From Candidatus Woesearchaeota archaeon (GTDB lineage Archaea > Nanobdellota > Nanobdellia > Woesearchaeales > GW2011-AR4): a DNA stretch of 18,754 nt. Of this stretch, positions 12,583 through 18,754 are shown piece by piece. The number at the start of each line of letters is the position of its first letter. Within the stretch, counting starts at the first letter, position 1. The stretch is taken from positions 1 to 18,754 of the forward strand of contig JAGVXR010000001.1 in assembly GCA_018303645.1 (NCBI GenBank), written 5' to 3'. Made by a program: the position numbers and the translations under genes. The notes beneath the pieces were generated by a model. It had not been told where the DNA came from. It ran no database searches and saw only the letters and a program-made list of their open reading frames with translations.

Positions 12583-14742
12583 TTATTCCAACGGAACTGC
12601 GCTCCACAATGTCCAGTCATTTGAAGGGGCATAGCCTCCAAAGACATAGTATGGCGGCTTGTTTTGGCCGAAGAATGAGTATTGGACATCTGCCCATGTC
12701 TGGGGCACTCCTGAGCCCCTGAAGCCCATTCCGTAGACAGGCGAGCCAAAAAAGCGCCATGTCTTCATCAGTCCATGGAAATCGCTCAGATCAGTTGATG
12801 CGTCAGCGCCGGGCTCTACTGTGATTGCCTTTTCATAGCCGTGCCTTTTGAGTATTGCTATGATTTCCTTGATGGGGCTGTTGCCCTGACCTGGAGCAAG
12901 ATGGTCGTCATGATAGCCGAAATTGTCAGCCAAATGCACATTGCCAACCATTTTTTCCTTTGCAAGGCTTTCCACCTGGTCCAGCACCCATTTCTTGAAA
13001 GCGTCGTCATTCTGCTCGCGCGTTTTTCTTGGGTCTTCCTGCCAGTACTTTCGCCACAGGTTGATGTGCCCTGTGTCAAGGGTTGCCTTTATATGCCTCT
13101 CTGCCAGCTTCTCGGCTTCTTCCCTGCTTACGCCCATATAATAAGGATTAGGCTGCATTATGTCTTTATCTAATTTCTTTTTGTCTATTTCCTGAGGAGC
13201 CATGCTTGCGCCATACTCAATTTCAGGCTTTATCAGCATATCAACCATTTTTTCCCTTGATTTTTTGATAATCCATTTCAGCTCTTCCAGATGCCCTCCG
13301 AATCTTTCAGGAAATATGTGCTCGACAGCAACTGTAACCGGGTTGTTTGGATCCCTTGTTTTTCTCAATGCGTGTATGCCTGCTTCTGCATACATCCTTG
13401 TGCCGTGCTTTTCAAGCCTTTTTATGGGGGTAACAAGATGCTCTTTTGTTTCAGCCGTGTCCAAAGCCTGCTGCTCCTGCGACAAAGATGTCTGCCTTGC
13501 GTATTCAAGCCTTTTGCTGGCTTCTGTCAACTGCTCCTCGATGATTTTTAACGGGTGCTTTGTCTCTGTGGGGAGTATTCCCCTTGTTATTTGGGCAAAA
13601 TCAGTGTCCTGCCTCATTATCTTCCATTTTTCTTCTTCAGGAATGCTTTTGTCAAGCTGCTCATAAAACTTCTTTGCTTCCTCAAGTTTCTTCATCATCT
13701 GCAAGTCGCGCTCTGCATCTTTTCCATAGTAAAGCGCCCAGCCTCTTGCATTCGCTTCCTGGGTTTCCAAGGTTGAATGAAAGAATGCCTCTTCCGGATA
13801 TATCTTTTCGTAGTAATTTGGCTTTCTGCCGTGCTTTTTCTCAAACCATTTATTATGCTCTTCAGCTTCTTTCCTGAAATAATCAAAAGACCTTAAATCC
13901 ACTTTAAACCTGCCTTTTGCTGAATCATATTCCGGAACACGGCCCTTTAATGCATCGTAAGGGTTAATTATCTTTCTTCCGTCATAATCGATGTAGTCAT
14001 CTTTTTCTATGTAAGCCCTGTTGTTGTTTTGGTCAATGCCCCACCTGCCTTGCTTTTCCCTGCGCCATTCCGGAAATGCAACAAGCCTGTCTTTCTGCAC
14101 TGTCTCGAATTTTTGAGAGGTTCTGTCATCAAGCACCTCAAAGCGGGCATCAACTTCCTGGGTATGGGCTTGCCTGAACAGCAGCCTGCCGCTTGGGTCT
14201 CTTGCAAGATTAAGCCTTCCGGTTTCATCATCCATATACATGTCTGTCATGGGCCTTTCAAACTCACCTGAATGGATAACAACAGAGCCCCCGCCGACAT
14301 CTGCCTGAAAATCGATTGCCCTTTTCAGCTCGAACAAGTCTTGAGTAGCGTTATAGATTGAGAAGTTGCCTCTTTCATCCCTGCCCATCATGCCCATCAG
14401 CTGGAAAGACGCATGCGTTGTGAATTTTACTTCATTGGCCAATGAAAGCTCCCTTATGGCTTGCCTTTGGTCCTCACCAAGCATTTCAGGGGTTTGGGCA
14501 TTCCTTGAGCCTGTCCTGTACCCAGGGAACTGGATTTCTATATTGCCTGCGCCCATCCTTATTTTTGAGTAGATGCCTGCGACATTTGCAGCAGAAATTC
14601 CCATTGGAACGCTCATGCCTATATCTTTAATCCCCAATTCAGCGCCATAAGGTGGGGGAGTTTCCCCGTAATTCTGGGGATCCATTGCATTGAAATAGTC
14701 CACCATGGGATGGTGGGAATAGTAGCCTGAATTGAATTTCAT
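12583..14742 (-). CDS. Expanded AP-endonuclease/xylose-isomerase-like TIM-barrel metalloprotein
   Basis: The 719-aa protein contains, in order, all nine metal-ligand positions of endonuclease IV as read by eye: H110 (THASF), H157 (VVIHSGE), E474 (VAVEHIF), D556 and H559 (TLDTGHIN), H603 (GNVHLADN), D612 and H614 (HDDH, before LAPGQGN) and E643 (TVEPG). This is the AP endonuclease 2 / xylose-isomerase-like TIM-barrel superfamily, which includes trinuclear-zinc DNA repair nucleases and sugar isomerases or epimerases. Endonuclease IV is about 280 aa. Here about 280 extra residues, rich in charged and aromatic residues and partly coiled-coil, separate H157 from E474, and a smaller insertion lies between E474 and D556. 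The N-terminal about 35 and C-terminal about 70 residues are also extra. DNA repair, sugar isomerisation or another phosphoester reaction are all open. Upstream lies an unusual long leader with its own promoter. Confidence 0.75.
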   Translation of the reverse strand: MKFNSGYYSHHPMVDYFNAMDPQNYGETPPPYGAELGIKDIGMSVPMGISAANVAGIYSKIRMGAGNIEIQFPGYRTGSRNAQTPEMLGEDQRQAIRELSLANEVKFTTHASFQLMGMMGRDERGNFSIYNATQDLFELKRAIDFQADVGGGSVVIHSGEFERPMTDMYMDDETGRLNLARDPSGRLLFRQAHTQEVDARFEVLDDRTSQKFETVQKDRLVAFPEWRREKQGRWGIDQNNNRAYIEKDDYIDYDGRKIINPYDALKGRVPEYDSAKGRFKVDLRSFDYFRKEAEEHNKWFEKKHGRKPNYYEKIYPEEAFFHSTLETQEANARGWALYYGKDAERDLQMMKKLEEAKKFYEQLDKSIPEEEKWKIMRQDTDFAQITRGILPTETKHPLKIIEEQLTEASKRLEYARQTSLSQEQQALDTAETKEHLVTPIKRLEKHGTRMYAEAGIHALRKTRDPNNPVTVAVEHIFPERFGGHLEELKWIIKKSREKMVDMLIKPEIEYGASMAPQEIDKKKLDKDIMQPNPYYMGVSREEAEKLAERHIKATLDTGHINLWRKYWQEDPRKTREQNDDAFKKWVLDQVESLAKEKMVGNVHLADNFGYHDDHLAPGQGNSPIKEIIAILKRHGYEKAITVEPGADASTDLSDFHGLMKTWRFFGSPVYGMGFRGSGVPQTWADVQYSFFGQNKPPYYVFGGYAPSNDWTLWSAVPLE

Positions 14743-14760
14743 TTTGCGCTTTTTTTACTT

Positions 14761-14790
14761 GTATTTTATTAGATTTTATTAGATTTTATT
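14761..14790. repeat. Three tandem 10-base AT-rich units
   Basis: GTATTTTATT is followed by two exact copies of AGATTTTATT. The period is one helical turn. It lies 19 to 48 bases before the ATG of the 719-aa gene and may be part of its leader or a protein-binding array. Confidence 0.55.
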
Positions 14791-14803
14791 ATTTAACAAT
14801 TTC

Positions 14804-14902
14804 AATCCGCTCACTTCGTTCGCAAACAATTGTGCTCAGCCTCGCTGTTGTCCACACGCTCGGCTTCGCCTATTTATTCATTAACACAATAACAAGCGGA
14901 TT
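14804..14902. ncRNA. Candidate structured leader or repetitive intergenic element
   Basis: This is the GC-rich island in the 311-base gap 14743-15053. AATCCGCT (14804-14811) pairs with AGCGGATT (14895-14902). Nested inside, ATTGTG (14829-14834) pairs with CACAAT (14885-14890). Small hairpins lie within (CAGC-CTC-GCTG, and GGC-TTC-GCC), with UUCG-like loop sequences. The rest of the gap is AT-rich spacer plus the promoter at 15009-15028. No convincing protein is encoded in the gap. The element may be a 5' leader of the 719-aa gene, a small RNA, or one copy of a dispersed repeat. Confidence 0.4.
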
Positions 14903-15008
14903 ACTTTCTTCACCTATGGAATCTAAAAAGTCGCTCTCGTGTTTTTAATTTTAATATTGCGTATTGAGTTGACTCTTTATTATTTTAATTATTTTATGGA
15001 AAAGGTTA

Positions 15009-15028
15009 TATTTATAGTTAGTGGTTTT
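15009..15028 (-). promoter_or_regulatory. Distal promoter of the 719-aa gene
   Basis: On the reverse strand AAAACCACTAAC (15028-15017) abuts TATAAATA (15016-15009). From AAAAACC through the TATA box to ATAACCT it closely parallels the promoter at 11302. A start near 14986 would give a leader of about 245 bases. A weaker nearer TATA-like stretch (TTAAATAATA, about 14788-14797) could give a short leader instead. Confidence 0.55.
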
Positions 15029-15053
15029 TGATTTAATAAAGAAAATGACATAA

Positions 15054-16493
15054 TCACCAGTTCAGCATATCATGCTGCTTCTTGAAGTGATGGTAAGTGT
15101 TCCACATTACTTTTTTGACATTTTCTTCTGCATTTCTCCTTGAAATAGCCATCCTCATCAGGCTTGTCTGCTTTGGCTTCTTGCCTGCTTCCTTGACCTC
15201 TTTCTTCATTTTGAATGACGTGAACAATTCTGCAAAGCCTTCAAAGACTGACAAAAAAGGGCCTGCTCTTTTATGGGGCGCTTTTGGCATTTCTTTTTTC
15301 TCCTCAAATTCCTCGCCAGCTTCTTTCAGGTAGCGCATCAGCTCATCCCCTAATGCTTCCAAAGCAGCCTTTACAGAGCCGTCAATCACGCCAAGCAGCT
15401 GGAAATCCTCCTGCTCGCGCATTCTTTTGTAGCTTTCAATTTCCTTGTCGGTCCATGCATAAGCCCTGAAGTCCATTTCCACCCTTCCAAGGTGCAACGG
15501 GCCTCTTTGATAGCCTTCCTGCTGGTAGCTCATCTCGGGCTTTGTCCTGAAAAGGTAATGCATAAGGATGCACTCGTTAACCGGAACAGACTGCTTGGAG
15601 GGCTTTACAGCCAGGATCTCCACTTCTATCATTGAGCTTTCAAAGGCAACTATCAAGTCTGCTGTGTCTGCCCTGTCCTGGTCAAGCTGCATCCTTTGTA
15701 TGTTCTTCAGGTAAGGCTTAACCCAGGTTATGTACATCCTTATAATCTCGAAATGCTGCCTCAGGTACTTTAAGGTAAATTTTCTCCTGTTTTTCAGCTC
15801 CTCATAAGTATGCTCCTTCCATGCCAAAAATGCCCTCAGCTTTCTCTTCAGGACTTCCCTTACTTTCCTGTTGAACTGCCCCTTGTCCCTTTCCACGACA
15901 ATATCCACATCTTCCTGCTTTTTAGGGTGGGTTGCGAAGAACAAATCCGGCAATGTTGTAAACTGGACTTCACGGGCCATGCCGTAAACAGACGCAGGGT
16001 TTTTTGCTCCCTGCTCGACCAAGTCAACCCAGATGCCTTTCAATGTAATTTCAGCGCTTTCAGCGCTTGGGCTATTGGTGAAGCTGTCTGCATAATAGCT
16101 GAGCCTTTCATCAAGAATCCTCATTTCCCTCACTAACTGGAAAAGCTCGCGCACCATCTTGCCTATTGTTGCAAGGAACTGGCTTACCTTGTCCTGCTGC
16201 GCGCCAAGCCTTTGCTGATTTGCCCCGAAAAAGGCGGAGTTTTCTGCTGCCGCGAATATGTCTGTTATCTTGTCAATCCTTGGAAAGCCGCCGAAATACC
16301 TCAGGTAATGCAATGTCCAGAAATACGGCTCCTCGATTGATATGTTGTAGCCTTCGTAATGAATCCTGTACCGCCTTGCAGGGGTTGGATAGCCTGTCTT
16401 TATGGAAGAGCTCCTGAATTCCTCGCTGACCTCGTTGTCAGCCTTGCCATCTTCCACAAATCCGAATTTTGCAAGCTCAGCGTCTGTTGCCAT
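15054..16493 (-). CDS. Uncharacterised 479-aa mostly helical protein
   Basis: No family is recognised. After an N-terminal about 40 residues that look flexible, a region rich in aromatic residues (RYRIHYEGYNISIEEPYFW, 41-59) leads into long helices (about 95-140, 205-275), including basic stretches (KVREVLKRKLRAFLAWKEH). A beta-containing middle with MIEVEILAVKPSKQ (288-301) and a further helical region (345-395) follow. The C-terminus is basic (about 403-479). There are no membrane helices or signal peptide. The shape suggests a scaffold or nucleic-acid-associated protein. It is the last gene of an operon after a 51-aa AbrB-like and a 48-aa protein. The ribosome site GAGG lies just before ATG 16493. 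Its length and conserved-looking blocks suggest a core lineage-specific gene rather than accessory DNA. Confidence 0.75.
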   Translation of the reverse strand: MATDAELAKFGFVEDGKADNEVSEEFRSSSIKTGYPTPARRYRIHYEGYNISIEEPYFWTLHYLRYFGGFPRIDKITDIFAAAENSAFFGANQQRLGAQQDKVSQFLATIGKMVRELFQLVREMRILDERLSYYADSFTNSPSAESAEITLKGIWVDLVEQGAKNPASVYGMAREVQFTTLPDLFFATHPKKQEDVDIVVERDKGQFNRKVREVLKRKLRAFLAWKEHTYEELKNRRKFTLKYLRQHFEIIRMYITWVKPYLKNIQRMQLDQDRADTADLIVAFESSMIEVEILAVKPSKQSVPVNECILMHYLFRTKPEMSYQQEGYQRGPLHLGRVEMDFRAYAWTDKEIESYKRMREQEDFQLLGVIDGSVKAALEALGDELMRYLKEAGEEFEEKKEMPKAPHKRAGPFLSVFEGFAELFTSFKMKKEVKEAGKKPKQTSLMRMAISRRNAEENVKKVMWNTYHHFKKQHDMLNW

Positions 16494-16553
16494 TTTCCTC
16501 TTTTTTTAGATTGAGTCTTTTTTTGTATTATTTATGCTTATTGATGGGGTATG

Positions 16554-16700
16554 TCATTCATAAATCCTTAGGTCGTCATTCTCCTCCCTGCGCTGCCTCC
16601 TCTCGCTCAGGTTCAGTTCTATGGTGTCAGTTTTCTTCAGCATCTCCTCAACCTCGTACCTGGTCTTTCCAAGCAATTCCGCCAATTCTTCAATTTTCAT
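16554..16700 (-). CDS. 48-aa helix-turn-helix-like small protein
   Basis: The frame starts at ATG 16700, immediately after the TAA of the preceding AbrB-like gene, and ends with TGA at 16554-16556, giving 48 aa. Residues 2-24 (KIEELAELLGKTRYEVEEML) look like a small helix-turn-helix or ribosomal/partition-type helix pair. The C-terminal half is very charged (LSERRQRREENDDLRIYE). GGTGG lies a few bases before its ATG, inside the previous gene's end, so it is translationally coupled. Its role is unknown. It could be a DNA-binding partner of the AbrB-like protein. Confidence 0.65.
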   Translation of the reverse strand: MKIEELAELLGKTRYEVEEMLKKTDTIELNLSERRQRREENDDLRIYE

Positions 16701-16856
16701 TTAACCACCTTTTTTCGTTTTAATTTCCAAGATAAATCCATCCTTGTGCTTCTTGAACTCGAGCTCCATGCCCTTTTTCATGCCCTCGTACTCCGCAAGA
16801 AGCTTAGGAATCGTGATTACCAACTGCCCGGAAGGAAGCTTTTGTATCTTAACCAT
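16701..16856 (-). CDS. 51-aa AbrB-like DNA-binding protein
   Basis: The frame runs from ATG 16856 (MVKIQKLPSGQLVITIPKLL) to TAA at 16701-16703. It has the AbrB/MazE-type swapped-hairpin pattern: short strand, Gly turn, VITIPKLLAE, then GMKKGMELEF and a last strand GFILEIK. The 51-aa protein is essentially one bare DNA-binding domain with no toxin-binding tail. It is the first gene of an operon with the 48-aa and 479-aa genes and likely regulates that operon. The promoter with the shared 12-base box, and a perfect palindrome TAGAATATTCTA at 16919-16930, lie upstream. A toxin partner is not evident unless the 479-aa protein plays that part. Confidence 0.7.
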   Translation of the reverse strand: MVKIQKLPSGQLVITIPKLLAEYEGMKKGMELEFKKHKDGFILEIKTKKGG

Positions 16857-16918
16857 CTTATAATAGTATTTTTAATAGTTTTTATAATATTTATTTTATT
16901 AATCTAAATCATAATTTT

Positions 16919-16930
16919 TAGAATATTCTA
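16919..16930. promoter_or_regulatory. 12-base palindrome downstream of the TATA box (candidate operator)
   Basis: TAGAATATTCTA is a perfect inverted repeat lying just before the predicted transcription start (about 16916) of the AbrB-like operon. It resembles TAGGAATATCCTA at the toxin-antitoxin operon. Confidence 0.5.
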
Positions 16931-16938
16931 GATAATAG

Positions 16939-16958
16939 TATATAAAGGTTGCGGTTTT
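16939..16958 (-). promoter_or_regulatory. Promoter of the AbrB-like/48-aa/479-aa operon
   Basis: On the reverse strand AAAACCGCAACC (16958-16947) abuts TTTATATA (16946-16939). The leader to ATG 16856 is about 60 bases and AT-rich. The box is identical to those at 6668-6679 and 11302-11313. Confidence 0.7.
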
Positions 16959-16976
16959 GATAACTATAATAAAGAA

Positions 16977-17933
16977 TTAAGCGATTGGCAGCCAAACAAC
17001 AAGATGCTCCTGGTACATGTTGAATACATCATAATCATTGTATTGCTCAACAAACTGCTGCTTGAAATTTTCCATAATTTCCCTTAAAATCCTGTCATTT
17101 TCTACATGAATCTCTATTGTTAAGTCATATTTTCCCAAAAGCTCAAGTGCATAAAGGCATTTGTTGGTTTTATCAAAGAACTCAATGATTGATGACGCTG
17201 TTTTTATATTTTTTAAATTGAAATTTATTTGCATGAATTGGAGCCCTAACTTATAAAAATTTGGAGCAGAAACATAAGCAATAATGATACCCTCTTTTTC
17301 TAATTTTTTTATTCTGTACTTAACAACTTTTGAATCAATATTAATCTTATTGCCCAAATCAATCAGGCTAATCCTAGCCTCTGTTGAAAGTATCTGCATG
17401 ATTTTAGCGTCGATATCGTCAATGGGGTAGTGGCTTATCTCATCCTGATAAAAAGAATGCTTTGAAGTCTTGCCTGCAAATAAAAATTTCTCATTAAGGC
17501 GATGAGTTGTAAGAACAGTATGAACTTCTTTTTCCGGAACATAATCGCCGAATTTTTCCTTGAATTTTATTAAAAATTCCTTGAATTGCCGGGCATTTTT
17601 TACCATTAATAGGAAAGTTAAGTCATAAGGGCCTTCACAACTGCCGAGATAAGCGCAGTTTTTTTGATTTTTAATGTATTCAATTATTTCTTTTTCAATT
17701 TCGGGTGTTGTTCTGTGGAATTTCAGGAATGTCTTATAATAGAAATACCCTAATTTTGCGGTATTGAATACAGTATAAAAGCCCTTTATGTAGCCTTCTT
17801 TTAACATCCTTTTTATCCTGAAATTTACAGTCTCTTTTGAGGCTCTTACTTTTTTGGATATTTCTGTAACAGAAGCCCTTGCATTTAAGTCCAGCTCGTA
17901 CATTATCTTCTTGTCTAATAAGTCTAAATCCAT
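16977..17933 (-). CDS. Doubled Lrp/AsnC-family transcription regulator
   Basis: The 318-aa protein is two Lrp/AsnC modules in one chain. The first has a winged helix-turn-helix (about 4-50; LDKKIMYELDLNARASVTE) and an effector/RAM-like domain (about 60-148; GSCEGPYDLTFLL). The second repeats this: helix-turn-helix (172-218; DAKIMQILSTEARISL) and RAM-like domain (228-315; LLGKYDLTIEIHV). Usual Lrp proteins are about 150 aa with one module, so this is an internal duplication or fusion and would give a built-in dimer. The G-x-YDL element of both RAM domains suggests that small-molecule (amino acid) sensing may be kept. TATA at 17959-17966, about 29 bases before ATG 17933, indicates a leaderless transcript. 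It is divergent from the deoxyribosyltransferase-like gene and may regulate it and itself. Confidence 0.85.
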   Translation of the reverse strand: MDLDLLDKKIMYELDLNARASVTEISKKVRASKETVNFRIKRMLKEGYIKGFYTVFNTAKLGYFYYKTFLKFHRTTPEIEKEIIEYIKNQKNCAYLGSCEGPYDLTFLLMVKNARQFKEFLIKFKEKFGDYVPEKEVHTVLTTHRLNEKFLFAGKTSKHSFYQDEISHYPIDDIDAKIMQILSTEARISLIDLGNKINIDSKVVKYRIKKLEKEGIIIAYVSAPNFYKLGLQFMQINFNLKNIKTASSIIEFFDKTNKCLYALELLGKYDLTIEIHVENDRILREIMENFKQQFVEQYNDYDVFNMYQEHLVVWLPIA

Positions 17934-17958
17934 GATTTTTGCTAAAAATACTATTTTA

Positions 17959-17966
17959 TATATAAA
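17959..17966 (-). promoter_or_regulatory. TATA box of the doubled Lrp gene
   Basis: Reverse-strand TTTATATA lies within TTTATATATAAAATAG, 26 to 33 bases before ATG 17933. The intergenic region to 18045 also holds TAGGAATAT (17993-18001), a half-site like that of the toxin-antitoxin operator, and repeated GATAT steps. Confidence 0.55.
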
Positions 17967-18045
17967 TATTCTCTTTTTTTGTAAGAAAATGATAGGAATA
18001 TTGATATAGTTAGATATTAGTTTTACTACTATTTAATAATTAAAA

Positions 18046-18754
18046 ATGGATAAAATAAAAGTATACTTAATAGCCAAAATTGCTGAAGAGTACCACAGAA
18101 AAAATGAAAGAGTTTCTAATAGTTTGGATTCCAGATTCGAAGTTTTTATACCACATAAAAATAATCCTTTTAACATTCCGCATGCTAAACTAGAAAGCAA
18201 AGTTGCGGAAATAGATTATAGGGAAATTGACAAAGCAGACATTGGGTTAATTTGTGAGCCTTTTGGCGAGGACTGTAGTTGTGAAATAGGTTATTTTAAA
18301 GCCAAGGGAAAGCCAACTGTGCTTTATGCAGAAAATGTCGGCGATTGGTTAAATCATTGGATGGCGAAATATGCAATCACAAGTGTAGCAGCCAGCAATA
18401 AGGAAATAGAAACTATCCTCAGGGAAGATCCAATTTTTAGAGACAAAGAGATTGCTTTAGTTCAAAATAATCAGGAACTTTCTGACTTTGTTTATGATAT
18501 TGCTATTACACAACCATTAATTAGGAAAATAAAAAGCCTAGAAAGAAAAAAACAGGAAGAACTAAGTGGGAAATTAGAGATATATGGAATGGAGGCTAAA
18601 GTAATTACTGGAGACGGTATGGCCAAATTGCATAGACAGGCTGATGAGCAAGGGCTTGAAATACCAACCGAACCTTTTCTTGCCAAAGCGAGAGTGGAAT
18701 CAGATGATGAACTTAGAGAATTTTTATGGAGATATGATTGGCTATCAAGCAGTG
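18046..18754 (+). CDS. Nucleoside 2-deoxyribosyltransferase-like protein, cut at the right edge
   Basis: An open frame runs from ATG 18046 to the window end, 236 codons with no stop. Residues 4-95 match the nucleoside 2-deoxyribosyltransferase-like fold: strand VYLIAKIA, then IDKADIGLICEPFGEDCSCEIGYFKAKGKPTVLY. E80 in CEIGY is at the place of the nucleophilic Glu, and the preceding Asp residues (D62, D65) fit the substrate-binding loop. Members transfer deoxyribose between bases or hydrolyse nucleotides. The G-D-x-G-x-E loop is here GEDCSCE with two cysteines, so activity may differ. The C-terminal part (about 155-236) is helical and charged and matches nothing I recognise. No clear Shine-Dalgarno sequence precedes the ATG, so the transcript is probably leaderless. 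It is divergent from the doubled Lrp regulator. Confidence 0.65.
   Translation, partial: MDKIKVYLIAKIAEEYHRKNERVSNSLDSRFEVFIPHKNNPFNIPHAKLESKVAEIDYREIDKADIGLICEPFGEDCSCEIGYFKAKGKPTVLYAENVGDWLNHWMAKYAITSVAASNKEIETILREDPIFRDKEIALVQNNQELSDFVYDIAITQPLIRKIKSLERKKQEELSGKLEIYGMEAKVITGDGMAKLHRQADEQGLEIPTEPFLAKARVESDDELREFLWRYDWLSSS

Noticed and set aside
12841..14630. Forward-strand open frames opposite the 719-aa gene (up to about 154 codons, Ser/Cys/Leu-rich)
   Set aside because: Shadow frames of a well-supported reverse-strand gene with a complete metal-site pattern. Their composition is typical of antisense of charged coding sequence.
14839..14880. GC-rich stem-loops considered as a tRNA
   Set aside because: No cloverleaf, no T-arm consensus and no CCA-compatible acceptor stem.
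14829..14900. Short peptide frames in the intergenic island (for example 22 codons from a GTG)
   Set aside because: No ribosome site, no ATG and very short. The nested stems explain the GC-rich island better. Kept only as a note under the structured element.
11994..16493. Idea that the 11.3-17 kb cluster is a provirus
   Set aside because: No capsid, terminase, integrase, polymerase or attachment-site signature was seen, and base composition resembles the presumed core genes.

Overview
The window looks like a compact archaeal chromosome segment, most likely from a DPANN lineage of the Woesearchaeota/Pacearchaeota/Nanoarchaeota type. This is an inference. The evidence is archaeal promoters (TATA boxes about 25 bases before leaderless or near-leaderless starts), very short gene spacing, a DUF483-type protein, a doubled Lrp/AsnC regulator, large membrane-anchored Asn/Ser/Thr-rich surface proteins, and many single-domain or unrecognised proteins. 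I saw no rRNA, tRNA or CRISPR array.

Layout. (1) 1-2183 is an AT-rich accessory block: the N-terminal part of a SWIM-zinc-finger transposase running off the left edge, a 49-aa ribbon-helix-helix protein, two unrecognised genes with a possible ribosome-site-masking hairpin, and a possible decayed coding tail. (2) 2227-5926 holds two secreted, C-terminally anchored surface proteins. They share a paralogous module, and the larger one also carries a lamin-tail domain and Ig/cadherin-like domains. (3) 5929-6679 is an AbrB-type antitoxin / PIN toxin pair (VapBC-like) with a palindromic operator. (4) 6705-11233 is a mixed stretch: a nucleotidyltransferase with a possible C-terminal HEPN domain, an unknown basic protein, DUF483, a SpoT-like HD protein whose metal site looks damaged, a SAM methyltransferase and an unknown 252-aa protein. 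(5) 11302-16958 is a cluster of poorly characterised genes: a 208-aa and a 167-aa protein meeting tail to tail with no gap, a 719-aa TIM-barrel protein with an endonuclease IV-like metal site and a very large insertion, and an operon of a 51-aa AbrB-like protein, a 48-aa protein and a 479-aa helical protein. (6) 16977-18754 holds the doubled Lrp/AsnC regulator and, divergently, a nucleoside 2-deoxyribosyltransferase-like gene cut by the right edge.

Shared control. Three promoters (the toxin-antitoxin operon, the 208-aa gene and the AbrB/479-aa operon) carry an identical 12-base box, AAAACCGCAACC, abutting the TATA box. Three more promoters match it at 8 to 9 of 12 positions with the same spacing. 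The three identical ones also have a perfect palindrome at or near the predicted transcription start. This may be the lineage's extended BRE/TATA promoter or a real regulon, which cannot be settled from one window. The strongest candidates for something undescribed are the 11.3-17 kb cluster with the expanded endonuclease IV-like protein, the degenerate SpoT-like HD protein, and the structured leader upstream of the 719-aa gene.
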